Part shown: in pieces, positions 1-9,585 of the stretch
How the letters are laid out: each line of letters starts with the position of its first letter
How positions within the stretch are numbered: the first letter of the stretch is position 1
Assembly: GCA_041648665.1 (NCBI GenBank)
Contig: JBAZOP010000047.1
Location: 1 to 22,024 of the forward strand
DNA length: 22,024 nt
From: a bacterium
GTDB lineage: Bacteria; UBA10199; 2-02-FULL-44-16; JAAZCA01
Direction: 5' to 3'
Made by a program: the position numbers and the translations under genes
Notes under the pieces: model-generated
Databases searched by the model: none
Seen by the model: the letters and a program-made list of their open reading frames with translations, nothing else
Told to the model about the DNA's origin: nothing

Positions 1-1680
1 CTCCTTGGCCACCTCGGAGGCGGAGAAGGCGGGGTGCGAGAGCACCTCTGAGAAAAGGGCGAATCCGTCGTGCATGTACTCGGAGAGAAACTCGCAGCGA
101 ACCCCGGAGCTGTTGCGGCCGCTGAACCCGTCGATGTTGCCGGCGATGCGCTCGATCTCCTTGGCCACTTCTATGGCGGAGCGCTTGCTCGTTCCCTTGA
201 TCATGGACCTCGACATGAGGCCCGAGAGTCCGTTCGTGGCCTCGGTCTCGTATCTCATGCCGCCCATGACCGCTGCGCACATCGCCACCACGGGCACGCT
301 GTGGTTCTCGATGACCTGGAGATGGGCCCCATTTCTGAGCCTCATCCTGTGCAGGCGCTCCGGCTTCTGCCTGGCCGCGCCGCGCGATTTGGCCGTCTTC
401 GACTCCACTGCGCGATGGATATCCTCCGGCTTGCCCGCGAACTTCGAGCCCTTGGGCACGATGAGCGATATCGTGCAATTGCCGGGGTTGAGATATTTCA
501 GCGCTGCTTCCATAGCCGAGGCGGTGCTGACCGATGAGAGCATCTGATAGTAGCGCTCCTCGAAGCGATGGTCATCGGCCGTGGCCAGGAACGAGGCGAT
601 CTTGCCGGCCTGTCCCCCCACGGTCTCCTTCTCGTACACCTCGTTGGAGCGGATGTTGAGCTTGGCGCGCGCGAGCTCCCCGGACATCACCGGTTCGACC
701 ATTATCCTGCGCACTTCACTTGAGATAGCGGCCATGGCCTTAGGGACGTCCTTGTCGTCCAACATGGCGCCGATCACCCACAGCCCGGGGAACCTGGGTG
801 TGAATGCGAACGAATAGATGTTGTGCACGAGCTTCATCTTCTGCTTCACCTGCTGTTCGAGCCTCGATGAGTCGGTGCCGCCCATGATGTGCGAGAGGAC
901 GTCGAGCGACGGCGTGTCGATGTGGTTGAGCTGAGGCACGTGGAAGCCGAGCGCAAGATATGCGCTCTGCACGTTCATCTCCTTGACGATGAGGCCTGCG
1001 CGCGTGTGAGCCGGCTCCTCGGGGATCGAGACGGAGGGCGGGAACGGGCCCTCGAAGCCCTCGAACTGTTGCTCGATCTGCTTGAGCATGGAGGCCGTCT
1101 CGAAGTCGCCGACGGCGATGAACGCGATGTTCTTCGGCCCGTACCATCTCCTGTGGAAATCGAGCAGCTGCTCCCGCGTGAATGACTTCACCGTGTGCGG
1201 GAAGCCTATGATCGGCCTGCCGTAGGGATGGACTTTGTAGGCGGTGTTGAAGAGGTGCTCGATCACCATCCTGCCCGGGTTGTCGTGCTCGCGCCGGATC
1301 TCCTCCAGTATCACCTCGGCCTCGCGCGCGAGTTCGTCGGCGTCGAAGAGCGGGTGTTTCACCGCGTCGGCGAGTATCGCCAGGCCGCGGTTCGCGAATT
1401 GAGTGGCCATGTTGATGTAGAAGACCGTCTGGTCGAGCGATGTGTAGGCGTTGATGTCTCCGCCCGCTGCCTCGACGTCCCGCGCTATCGTGCCGGTGGG
1501 CCTGGTGGGCGTGCCCTTGAAGAGCATGTGCTCGATCACGTGGCAGATGCCCGCCTCCGCGTCCGTCTCGTGCGCGCTGCCCACCTTCACCAGCGCCTGG
1601 AAGGAGACGACCTTTGCGGAGTGGTTCTCCTCGAGCAGGACCTGCATTCCGTTTTTCAACTGGAAAGTCTCTATGGCCAT
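1..1680 (-). CDS. M16 family zinc metallopeptidase (insulinase/pitrilysin type), C-terminus outside window
   Basis: The frame is open from the ATG at 1680 to the left edge (560 codons, no stop). The N-terminal M16 domain carries the inverted zinc motif HVIEH (His47, Glu50, His51) followed by the expected distal ligand Glu127 in VILEEI, 76 residues after His51. A second M16-like domain begins near residue 435 and lacks HxxEH at the equivalent place (GLSGLMSRSMIKGT), as expected for the inactive half of two-domain M16 proteins, so roughly 300 further residues should lie outside. No signal peptide is visible, so the form encoded here looks cytoplasmic, although many bacterial relatives are periplasmic. 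An in-frame TGA lies about 8 codons before the ATG and GAGGA precedes it, which supports the start. It is divergent from ligA. Substrate unknown. Confidence 0.93.
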   Translation of the reverse strand, partial: MAIETFQLKNGMQVLLEENHSAKVVSFQALVKVGSAHETDAEAGICHVIEHMLFKGTPTRPTGTIARDVEAAGGDINAYTSLDQTVFYINMATQFANRGLAILADAVKHPLFDADELAREAEVILEEIRREHDNPGRMVIEHLFNTAYKVHPYGRPIIGFPHTVKSFTREQLLDFHRRWYGPKNIAFIAVGDFETASMLKQIEQQFEGFEGPFPPSVSIPEEPAHTRAGLIVKEMNVQSAYLALGFHVPQLNHIDTPSLDVLSHIMGGTDSSRLEQQVKQKMKLVHNIYSFAFTPRFPGLWVIGAMLDDKDVPKAMAAISSEVRRIMVEPVMSGELARAKLNIRSNEVYEKETVGGQAGKIASFLATADDHRFEERYYQMLSSVSTASAMEAALKYLNPGNCTISLIVPKGSKFAGKPEDIHRAVESKTAKSRGAARQKPERLHRMRLRNGAHLQVIENHSVPVVAMCAAVMGGMRYETEATNGLSGLMSRSMIKGTSKRSAIEVAKEIERIAGNIDGFSGRNSSGVRCEFLSEYMHDGFALFSEVLSHPAFSASEVAKE

Positions 1681-1746
1681 GAGGGAGTCCTCGCGTACGT
1701 GTCAGTGGCGGGCCTTGGGAGCGATCGATGCGGCCGCCAAATAGTC

Positions 1747-1774
1747 TTGAAATTCCGAAGGGTTTTGCTACGGT
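1747..1774 (+). promoter_or_regulatory. Possible sigma-70 promoter for ligA-nadA
   Basis: TTGAAA (1747-1752) and TACGGT (1769-1774) are separated by 16 bp in the divergent gap between the M16 peptidase gene and ligA. The -10 match is poor, so this is only a candidate. Confidence 0.25.
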
Positions 1775-1844
1775 GCCCCCTGAATCTTGTAGCGGAAGCG
1801 GGTCTGAAAAGAAAGCGAAAATGTTGGATGGGTGGGGTATGTCG

Positions 1845-3773
1845 ATGAAGAGATGGGAAAAGATGAGCGTCGCGGAGCTGGAGGCCGAGGTCCGCCGCCA
1901 CAACCGCCTATATTTTGTGAAACATACGCCCGAGATCCCTGACATGGAGTTCGACAGGCTCGTCGAGATCCTGCGATCCAAAGCCCCGGACTCGCAGGCG
2001 CTCACTGAGATCGTCTCCGACGTAAGGCCCGCTGGCGTCAAGGTCCGCCATGCTGCGCCCATGCTCTCGCTGGACAAGTGCTACGACGACGAGGCGCTCA
2101 TGGACTGGGCCTCGAAGTTCGCGGGCGACGTGATAGCCAGCCCCAAGATAGACGGCGTAGCGGTAAGCATCCGCTACGACAAATCCGGGGCCATCGTCCT
2201 CGCAGCGACGCGCGGCGACGGGGTCGAGGGTGAGCGGATAACCGAGAATGTGAAACAGATAAAGAGCGTCCCCGGCGAGGCAAAGGGCCTTGCGAGGCTG
2301 GGCGATGAGGATGGGGCAGAGGTCAGGGGCGAGATCTACATGCCGCTGTCGATATTCAAGAGGTACGAGGCTGAATTCGCCAATCCCCGCAATCTGGCTG
2401 CAGGAGCCGTGAAGCAGAAGGACCCGAAAAAGACCGGCGATTATTCGCTCTCCTTCTTCGCGTACGACCTTCGCGGCACGAAGATAAAGACCGAGCACGA
2501 GAAGCTCGCAGCGCTCGCGAAGGAGGGCTTCACGACCATCGAGTGGCGCAGGGTCTCGCGTGAGGAGATGCAGAAGGCATTCGATCACTTCCAGGGGAAG
2601 CGCGCATCCTACGACTTCGAGACGGACGGCGTGGTCTTCAAGGCCGACTGCGTGGATGAGCAGGAGAGGCTGGGCGATACGGCGCACCACCCGCGCTTTG
2701 CGATCGCCTACAAGTTTCAGGGGGACTCCGGCGTCACTACTCTTACAGAGGTGGAGTGGAGCGTGTCGCGCACAGGCGCGATAACTCCTGTGGCGATCGT
2801 GGAGCCAGTGGAGCTCTCGGGCGCGATGGTCTCGCGCGCCTCCATGCACAACCTGGGCATCGTGCGCGAGTTCATCGAAAATGGGCTCGGGATCGGCGCG
2901 CAGGTGGTGATGATGAGGCGCGGAGGTGTGATCCCTCACGTCGAGAAGGTCGAGAAGCCGGGGAAAGGCACGATCGAGATACCCCCAAAATGCCCCTCGT
3001 GCGGCGCTGCCGTGCGCGAGGAGGATGACTTTCTCTACTGTACGAACGCAAAGTCCTGCGTGCGCGCAAAGATCGCCGAGCTAGAGCACTTCGTGAAGGC
3101 AGTCGGCATAGACGGATTCGGCGAGAAGCTTCTCGAGAAGCTCTATGAGAGCGGAGAGGTGACAGAGCCGGCCGACTTCTACGAGCTCAAGGTCGGGGAT
3201 CTTTTGGAGTTCGAGCGCATGGGAAAGACGCTGGCCGCCAAGCTCGTGAGCAACGTGCAGGCCAGGAGCCGCATCCCGCTCGGGGTGTTTCTTGAGGGCC
3301 TGGGCATCCGGGAGCTCGGGAGGCACGCTGCAAAGATACTCGAGGGTTTCGGCTCGCTGGACAAAGTGCTTTCCCTCACAGAGGAGGAACTCTCGCAGGT
3401 GAAGACGATCGGGCCGGTCATCGCGCGCGAGGTGGTGGAGGGGCTCAAGGCCAGGCGCAAGCTGATCCGCAAGCTCCTCAAACACGTCGTGGTGACGGCG
3501 GATGAGAGGCCGAAGACTGCCGGGCTCCTGGATGGAAAGAACTTCCTCTTCACCGGCAAGCTCCTCGCCATGGAGCGCAGCGAAGCGCAGAAGCTCGTGG
3601 AGGGGCACGGAGGCGTGGCCGCCGAATCAATGACAAAGGAGATCGACTACCTCGTTGTCGGCGACGGCGGCGGCGCGGGTTCGAAACTCGCGAAGGCGAA
3701 GAAACTTCAGGGGAAGGGCGGGAGGGTTCAGATAATAGGCGAGAAGGAATTCATGCGGATGATAAGGAGCTGA
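1845..3773 (+). CDS. ligA: NAD-dependent DNA ligase LigA
   Basis: Seals nicks in duplex DNA during replication and repair, using NAD+ as the adenyl donor. With the start used here it has 642 residues. In order: an N-terminal Ia-like region (RRHNRLYFVKHTPEIPDMEF); the adenylation domain with the KIDG active site, Lys101; the OB fold; a four-cysteine zinc finger (C383-x2-C386-x12-C399-x5-C405); helix-hairpin-helix repeats; and a C-terminal BRCT domain (about 560-642, LFTGKL...DYLVVG). Length fits the family (E. coli LigA has 671). The open frame extends upstream to 1728, but similarity begins near 1863. ATG 1845 sits 7 nt after GGTGGGG; ATG 1839 and ATG 1863 are alternatives. nadA follows after 31 nt, probably co-transcribed. 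Confidence 0.97.
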   Translation: MKRWEKMSVAELEAEVRRHNRLYFVKHTPEIPDMEFDRLVEILRSKAPDSQALTEIVSDVRPAGVKVRHAAPMLSLDKCYDDEALMDWASKFAGDVIASPKIDGVAVSIRYDKSGAIVLAATRGDGVEGERITENVKQIKSVPGEAKGLARLGDEDGAEVRGEIYMPLSIFKRYEAEFANPRNLAAGAVKQKDPKKTGDYSLSFFAYDLRGTKIKTEHEKLAALAKEGFTTIEWRRVSREEMQKAFDHFQGKRASYDFETDGVVFKADCVDEQERLGDTAHHPRFAIAYKFQGDSGVTTLTEVEWSVSRTGAITPVAIVEPVELSGAMVSRASMHNLGIVREFIENGLGIGAQVVMMRRGGVIPHVEKVEKPGKGTIEIPPKCPSCGAAVREEDDFLYCTNAKSCVRAKIAELEHFVKAVGIDGFGEKLLEKLYESGEVTEPADFYELKVGDLLEFERMGKTLAAKLVSNVQARSRIPLGVFLEGLGIRELGRHAAKILEGFGSLDKVLSLTEEELSQVKTIGPVIAREVVEGLKARRKLIRKLLKHVVVTADERPKTAGLLDGKNFLFTGKLLAMERSEAQKLVEGHGGVAAESMTKEIDYLVVGDGGGAGSKLAKAKKLQGKGGRVQIIGEKEFMRMIRS

Positions 3774-3804
3774 CGTCTCCCGCCACAATCAGAGGAACTT
3801 TTTT

Positions 3805-4863
3805 ATGCCTGCGATAGACAGTGTTCCGGATTCATACCGCAGTCTCGCTCCTGATGAGGTGCGAAGCCGCATACGCGCGCACAAGGAGCGGCTGGGCGAG
3901 AAACTCCTCATCCTGGGCCACTATTATCAGCGCGACGAGGTGATCGAGTTCGCCGATTTCCAGGGTGATTCCTTTAATCTGGCGCAGCACGGCGCTGCCT
4001 CCAGCGCCGAACATATCGTTTTCTGCGGCGTGCGCTTCATGGCCGAGTCCTCCTCGATCCTGGCGAAACCCGGCCAGCACGTGTACCTGCCCGCGCTCGA
4101 CGCGGGCTGTCCGCTTGCGGACATGGCTCACATCTCGCAGGTCGAGGCGGCGTGGCGCATGCTGGAGGATGACGGGATTGCGGAACGGTTTCTCCCTGTC
4201 GTGTACATGAACTCAAGCGCGGAGGTGAAGGCTCTCTGCGGGGAGCGCGGCGGCACGATCTGCACCTCATCGTCCGCGGCCAAGGCATTCGACTGGGCGG
4301 CAGGACAAAATAAACGGGTATTCTTCATTCCCGATCGGAACCTCGGCATCAATACGGCGCTGGCAAAGGGGTTCAGGAAAGAAGAGATCGCTGTGTGGGA
4401 CCCGTTCAAGCCGAATCAATCCGCTGCAAGGGGCGCCAAGGTCCTCATCTGGGACGGACACTGCCACGTGCACACCTTCTTCACGACGAGGGAGGTGGAG
4501 CTCGCGCGCGCGCAGTATCCGGGGTGCGTGATAGCGGTGCATCCGGAGTGCGAGCCCGATGTCGTAGCCATCTCCGACAAGAGCGGTTCGACCGCGTTTC
4601 TCAAGAAGTGCGCGGACGAGGCCCCTGCAGGCTCGACCGTGGTCATAGGCACCGAGATCAACTTTGTCTCCAGGATCGCGCGTGAAAATCCGGGCAAGCG
4701 GATCGTCCCGCTGGCGCGCTCGCTCTGCCCCAACATGTTCCGCACCTCGGCGGCCGACCTGCTCTGGGTGCTGGGCGAGCTGGGCCGGGTGAACGAGGTC
4801 CGGGTGGCGGATGAGGTGGCCGTGGGGGCCAGGGCCGCCCTGGACAGGATGCTGAGTCTCTGA
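3805..4863 (+). CDS. nadA: Quinolinate synthase NadA
   Basis: Condenses iminoaspartate with dihydroxyacetone phosphate to quinolinate, using a [4Fe-4S] cluster, in de novo NAD synthesis. It has 352 residues. Recognised from LGHYYQRDEV near the N-terminus, DSFNLA, and the three cluster cysteines: Cys102 in DAGCPLADM, Cys249 in HPEC and Cys308 in LCPNM. The C-terminal CxxCxxC of the E. coli protein is absent, as in the shorter NadA forms. GAGGAAC lies about 8 nt before the ATG. It sits directly behind ligA, and the next pathway enzyme, nadC, is about 9 kb away on the other strand. No nadB is in the window, so the iminoaspartate source (L-aspartate oxidase or aspartate dehydrogenase) cannot be told. 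Confidence 0.96.
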   Translation: MPAIDSVPDSYRSLAPDEVRSRIRAHKERLGEKLLILGHYYQRDEVIEFADFQGDSFNLAQHGAASSAEHIVFCGVRFMAESSSILAKPGQHVYLPALDAGCPLADMAHISQVEAAWRMLEDDGIAERFLPVVYMNSSAEVKALCGERGGTICTSSSAAKAFDWAAGQNKRVFFIPDRNLGINTALAKGFRKEEIAVWDPFKPNQSAARGAKVLIWDGHCHVHTFFTTREVELARAQYPGCVIAVHPECEPDVVAISDKSGSTAFLKKCADEAPAGSTVVIGTEINFVSRIARENPGKRIVPLARSLCPNMFRTSAADLLWVLGELGRVNEVRVADEVAVGARAALDRMLSL

Positions 4864-4902
4864 TCAGGCCGCCGGAACCTGGAAAATCCAAGCTAACTAA
4901 TC

Positions 4903-4922
4903 GATAATTAAAGACAATTATC
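4903..4922. repeat. Short AT-rich inverted repeat in the nadA to coiled-coil gene gap
   Basis: GATAATT (4903-4909) and AATTATC (4916-4922) form perfect 7-bp arms around a 6-nt spacer in an AT-rich island. It could be an operator or a weak terminator for ligA-nadA. It lacks a GC-rich stem, so an operator seems as likely. Confidence 0.4.
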
Positions 4923-4935
4923 TTTGTCCAGGGAC

Positions 4936-4963
4936 GCAACTTAAGGGGTGGGGCAACCGATAA
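4936..4963 (+). promoter_or_regulatory. Candidate promoter GCAACTT-N15-CGATAA
   Basis: GCAACTT (4936-4942) and CGATAA (4958-4963) are separated by 15 bp, directly upstream of the GGAGAGG ribosome site of the coiled-coil gene. The same pair, 14 bp apart, precedes the orphan gene at 9586. ACCGATAA matches 7 of 8 bases of the sigma-28 -10 element GCCGATAA, but the -35 is a poor match to TAAAGTTT. An alternative sigma factor is inferred, not shown. Confidence 0.4.
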
Positions 4964-4984
4964 TATAGTTGGAGAGGTAACCCT

Positions 4985-5929
4985 ATGTTCGCTGCAGGAC
5001 AGGTAGTTCCAACCAATGCTGCCGAAGCCGGGGCCCTGCGCGATGACATGAACGCTCAGGCTGCCGATCTCACTGACCGCAACGGCGAGGCTGCAGACGC
5101 CCGTGGTTCAGTCGAGGACACGAGCAACGCGCTTAACGATGCCAGGCAGGCGACCGCGGATGCGAAGCAGGAGGCGGACTATTCGAAGAACCTCGCGCGC
5201 AACGCACAGCAGGAGCTCGATCAGGCGCTCGAATCGATGGAGCAGTACCAGCGCCAGATCGAGAATGAGCTCAAGTCGCTCAACCCGGACAAGGATAGGG
5301 TGGCGTCGCTGTACGAGCAGGCCAGGTTCCAGCACGAAATGTTCCTTGATGAGGTCAGGCAGAAGCTTGCCGAGGGTAAGCAGGAGCTCTTCTCAGAGCA
5401 GCAGAATCGCGACGCAGAGATCTGGAGATGCATCTGCGCCCTGATATCCGACATGGGCAGGGCGATGATAACGGACCTCGTGGGCCGCAGCTCGGCTTCC
5501 AAGAGCTTAAATTTCCCCAGCTACTTCTCTCCGAAGCAGGAGCCGACGGATCAGTCCAAGTACACCTACAACAGCGCCCAGGCTGCAGAGCGCGAGGTCG
5601 CGGCAAAAGAGGCTAACATCAGGGATCGCTCGGCCAGCAACCCGTATGCGCAGATGGTCGCCGACAAGAAGTCAAAGCTTGCCGAAAATCAGGGCAAGGA
5701 GAAGAGCGCCAACGCGACGTATGCGTCAGCCGAGTCTGCAGAGGCAAAGGCGAAGAGCGCATGGGAAGGCGCGCGAGAGGTTTACAACAGCGCCAATACA
5801 ACGGCGGAGCTGGCGCAGAACAAACTCAACGACATGACCCGCGGGCTCCAGACGTATGCGGACAAGATCAACGAAGAAGACATGAAGCAGCGTCAAGAGG
5901 CGGCAGAGCGTCAACAGCAGCAGGCCTGA
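4985..5929 (+). CDS. Orphan coiled-coil protein, function unknown
   Basis: 314 residues, not recognised as any known family. Long Ala/Glu/Gln/Lys-rich helical stretches with heptad character span about residues 8-140 and 195-314. They flank a shorter, more hydrophobic segment (about 145-165, IWRCICALISDMGRAMITDLVG) and a Pro/Ser-rich hinge (about 168-190). The end is Gln-rich. No signal peptide or clear membrane helix is visible; the 145-165 segment is too polar to call. GGAGAGG lies 7 nt before the ATG. The gene stands alone between nadA and the convergent radical SAM gene and shares an upstream element with the orphan gene at 9586. A structural, secreted or appendage-associated role would be a guess. 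The reading frame itself is well supported by codon use and the ribosome site. Confidence 0.85.
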   Translation: MFAAGQVVPTNAAEAGALRDDMNAQAADLTDRNGEAADARGSVEDTSNALNDARQATADAKQEADYSKNLARNAQQELDQALESMEQYQRQIENELKSLNPDKDRVASLYEQARFQHEMFLDEVRQKLAEGKQELFSEQQNRDAEIWRCICALISDMGRAMITDLVGRSSASKSLNFPSYFSPKQEPTDQSKYTYNSAQAAEREVAAKEANIRDRSASNPYAQMVADKKSKLAENQGKEKSANATYASAESAEAKAKSAWEGAREVYNSANTTAELAQNKLNDMTRGLQTYADKINEEDMKQRQEAAERQQQQA

Positions 5930-5954
5930 TCTGGAACTTCAACTTCAACCCGAG

Positions 5955-6983
5955 TTATTTCACACGACCTGAAAGGTCTATCCCGTCTATCCGCGCGTCG
6001 CACTTGGGACACGTGGACCTGTGCGTGATGCGGTTTTCCCCTATGGCGAAACCCTCGCGCTCGATCAGGAGCTCGTTGCAGCTGTAGCAGTACGTGTTCT
6101 CCGATGGGTCGCCCGGCATGTTCCCCATGTACACGTAGCGCAGCCCGGCCTTCTTGCCTATCTCGTACGCCCTCTTGAGCGTGGCCGGAGGAGTGGGCGG
6201 AGTACTCGTGCGCTCGTAGCGCGGTGTGAAGCGGCTTATGTGCCAGGGGATCTCACGGCCCGCCTCGACCAGGAAATGCGCTATGTCTTTGAGCTCCGCC
6301 TCGTCGTCGTTCATGCCTGGCACGATGAGCGTAGTGACCTCGACCCAGATCCCCAGCTCGCGCATGTACTTTATGGAGTCGCACACGCCGTCGAGCTGCG
6401 CCTTCATCACCTTGCGGTAGGTGTCCTTGCGGAAGGACTTGAGGTCCACGTTCGCCGCGTCGAGATACGGCCTGATCAAGTCCAGCGCCTCGCGCGTCAT
6501 GTAGCCGTTGGTCACGAAGCAGTTGCCGATTCCCTCGGCCTTCGCGAGCTTCGCGATATCGTACGCGTATTCGAAGAATATCGTGGGCTCGGTGTAGGTG
6601 TATGAGATCGACGCGCAGCGGTGCGTCTTCGCGTTCTTCACCGCCGCCTCGGGAAGGACCTCGCGCATCGCGACCTCGGGCGAGTCGCCGTGGCGATACT
6701 GGGATATCTCCCAGTTCTGGCAGAAGTCGCAGCGGAAGTTGCAGCCGGGCGTGGCTATCGAGAACGCGCTCGATCCCGGCTTGTAGTGAAAGAGAGGCTT
6801 CTTCTCGATGGGATCCACCGCCATTGATATGGGTTTTGCATAGAAGATGGATTTCAGCGTGCCCGCGTCGTTGTAGCGCACCTCGCAGATGCCGTATTTG
6901 CCCGCCTCGATCAGACAGTTGTGGCGGCAGAGGCGGCAGCGTACCCTGTCGCCCTCCCTGCTGTAGAGCATCGCTTCTTTCAT
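5955..6983 (-). CDS. AmmeMemoRadiSam-system radical SAM enzyme (PflA-like, COG1180)
   Basis: 342 residues. The radical SAM cluster motif is Cys81-x3-Cys85-x2-Cys88 within PGCNFRCDFCQNWEIS, the form typical of the AmmeMemoRadiSam subgroup rather than true pyruvate formate-lyase activases. Further cysteines occur near the N-terminus (Cys16, 19, 23, 33) and as two CxxC pairs near the C-terminus (CYSC and CPKC), which may bind extra metal. The open frame reaches a TTG at 6998, but AAAGGAG lies just before ATG 6983, so that start is chosen. It follows the FHA regulator gene by 36 nt in the same direction, suggesting co-transcription. The usual partners, AMMECR1 and MEMO1 domain proteins, are not in the window. 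The chemical reaction of the family is not established as far as I know. Confidence 0.92.
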   Translation of the reverse strand: MKEAMLYSREGDRVRCRLCRHNCLIEAGKYGICEVRYNDAGTLKSIFYAKPISMAVDPIEKKPLFHYKPGSSAFSIATPGCNFRCDFCQNWEISQYRHGDSPEVAMREVLPEAAVKNAKTHRCASISYTYTEPTIFFEYAYDIAKLAKAEGIGNCFVTNGYMTREALDLIRPYLDAANVDLKSFRKDTYRKVMKAQLDGVCDSIKYMRELGIWVEVTTLIVPGMNDDEAELKDIAHFLVEAGREIPWHISRFTPRYERTSTPPTPPATLKRAYEIGKKAGLRYVYMGNMPGDPSENTYCYSCNELLIEREGFAIGENRITHRSTCPKCDARIDGIDLSGRVK

Positions 6984-7019
6984 CCGACTCCTTTCCAAGA
7001 AATGAGCGCAGGTCGCCGA

Positions 7020-8636
<1,617 letters not shown>

Positions 8637-8652
8637 ATTTAGAATTTAGTGG

Positions 8653-8666
8653 GGCGCCCTGGCGCC
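8653..8666. promoter_or_regulatory. Tandem GGCGCC palindromes just upstream of the FHA regulator gene
   Basis: GGCGCC (8653-8658) and GGCGCC (8661-8666) sit 2 bp apart, within 30 bp of the regulator start codon. They may form a hairpin in its leader or a protein site; function not determined. Confidence 0.35.
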
Positions 8667-8683
8667 GTCAATCGTTAGATTCA

Positions 8684-8723
8684 AACTGCATCGTTTTCGT
8701 CTGAACTGCATCGAATCGATGCA
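8684..8723. promoter_or_regulatory. Candidate enhancer site for the sigma-54 activator
   Basis: AACTGCATCG occurs twice, at 8684-8693 and 8704-8713, exactly 20 bp (about two helical turns) apart. The second copy runs into TGCATCGAATCGATGCA (8707-8723), a 17-bp palindrome with perfect 8-bp arms. Palindromes of this size between a sigma-54 activator gene and a divergent sigma-54-like promoter are typical Fis-type HTH binding sites. Binding is inferred from position and symmetry. Confidence 0.55.
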
Positions 8724-8771
8724 CGTCGCGTGCCAGATTTTCTCCTTTCGCGTCCCATCCCCCTTTCTGTG

Positions 8772-8787
8772 TGGCATGAAATCTGCA
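8772..8787 (+). promoter_or_regulatory. Candidate sigma-54 promoter for the M23 peptidase gene
   Basis: TGGCATGAAATCTGCA matches the sigma-54 consensus TGGCACG-N4-TTGCW at all but two positions, with GG and GC at the correct spacing. It lies about 60 bp beyond the palindrome and just before the peptidase gene. The predicted start of transcription is near 8798, only about 4 nt before the ATG and beyond the GGAAGGG ribosome site. That spacing is a real objection unless translation is leaderless. Confidence 0.45.
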
Positions 8788-8801
8788 TTGGAAGGGATTC
8801 G

Positions 8802-9359
8802 ATGAGATCAGCCGCAATCATCCTGATGTTCTTCGTGTCCCTAGTTGCGCGCATGGCGTGCGCCGATATCCGGATCGATGAACACGTGCACTCGAGGGAT
8901 ATCTCAGGGAGCGGATTTCTTTTGATTGAAGACCCGGCGTCGATGATCGTGCCCCCCGCGCGATTTGAGCTCATGCCTCTGCTTGCGCCTGCAGAGGGCA
9001 GGGTGACCTCGATGTTCGGGGTACGCAGAGACCCGATCAACGGCAGGAGGGCTGCGCATGCCGGCATGGACATCGCCCGCAGCGAAGGCGCGCCGGTGTG
9101 TGCTGCGGCCGCGGGCAGGGTCGGATTCGCGGGGCTGATCTCCGGCTGCGGGATCACCGCGATCCTGGATCACGGCGCAGGGCTTGAGACCCGCTATTGT
9201 CACATGGATTCGCTCGGAGTGAGGCAGGGGCAGGTGGTGGCGCAGGGACAGAGGATAGGGAAGATCGGCGCCACCGGCCGCGCCACGGGTCCACACCTGC
9301 ACTTCGAGGTCCGCCAGGACGGAATCCCGATCGATCCCGCGGAACATCTGTATTACTGA
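8802..9359 (+). CDS. Secreted M23 (LytM-type) peptidoglycan endopeptidase
   Basis: 185 residues with an N-terminal signal peptide (hydrophobic run at about 5-16, likely cleavage after ACA at residue 21). The M23 zinc site is complete: His86 and Asp90 in HAGMDIA, and His167 in HLHFEV, with His134 (YCHMDSL) and His165 as catalytic histidines. It therefore should cleave peptide cross-links of peptidoglycan in the periplasm or outside the cell. It is a single catalytic domain with only about 45 residues of linker and no LysM, SH3 or coiled-coil region, so it is small for the family. The open frame continues upstream to 8730, but GGAAGGG lies 5 nt before ATG 8802 and the signal peptide begins there. 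It is divergent from the FHA regulator gene. Confidence 0.93.
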   Translation: MRSAAIILMFFVSLVARMACADIRIDEHVHSRDISGSGFLLIEDPASMIVPPARFELMPLLAPAEGRVTSMFGVRRDPINGRRAAHAGMDIARSEGAPVCAAAAGRVGFAGLISGCGITAILDHGAGLETRYCHMDSLGVRQGQVVAQGQRIGKIGATGRATGPHLHFEVRQDGIPIDPAEHLYY

Positions 9360-9372
9360 TGAATCAACCTGA

Positions 9373-9421
9373 GACGGAGAGGGTCGAGGCATCCGCATCG
9401 ATCCTCTCCGTCAAATCGGCA
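9373..9421. repeat. Hairpin with 10-bp perfect arms and shared 15-bp end
   Basis: GACGGAGAGG (9373-9382) pairs with CCTCTCCGTC (9403-9412); a G-T wobble and an inner TCGA/TCGA (9384-9387 with 9398-9401) extend the stem to 15 bp. It lies 13 nt past the M23 stop and may end that transcript, though no T-run follows. The right end TCCGTCAAATCGGCA (9407-9421) recurs identically at 17360-17374. Confidence 0.7.
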
Positions 9422-9437
9422 CTTCGGTCATCGTGAA

Positions 9438-9486
9438 CAACTCCATGATATCCCTCTATTTTTTCGTAAGGGATATCATGGAGTTG
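9438..9486. terminator. 18-bp perfect hairpin, probable terminator
   Basis: CAACTCCATGATATCCCT (9438-9455) and AGGGATATCATGGAGTTG (9469-9486) are perfect 18-bp arms around a 13-nt T-rich loop, followed by GCATTTT. It could end the M23 transcript. The stem is long and modest in GC for a simple terminator, so a palindromic element or an RNA control structure ahead of the next gene is possible. Confidence 0.55.
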
Positions 9487-9523
9487 CATTTTAACTGAGC
9501 AGCGACACGTTCGCGTTTTTCTA

Positions 9524-9550
9524 GCAACTTTTTTTTGATCTGTGCGATAA
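9524..9550 (+). promoter_or_regulatory. Candidate promoter GCAACTT-N14-CGATAA
   Basis: GCAACTT (9524-9530) and CGATAA (9545-9550) repeat the pair found before the coiled-coil gene at 4985, with 14 instead of 15 bp between. A start of transcription near 9557 would give a leader of about 29 nt containing AAAGGAG at 9574-9580. Confidence 0.4.
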
Positions 9551-9585
9551 GGGTGGAGTAAGCAAGTAAACGCAAAGGAGTGCAT

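Noticed and set aside
740..2077. 445-codon minus-strand frame across the M16 peptidase and ligA start
   Set aside because: Arg/Gly/His-rich translation typical of an out-of-frame GC-rich shadow. The true M16 frame with HVIEH and the linked Glu occupies the same DNA.
1908..2939. 343-codon frame antisense to ligA
   Set aside because: Lies wholly inside ligA, with no recognisable motif or ribosome site; its length is explained by GC-rich codon positions.
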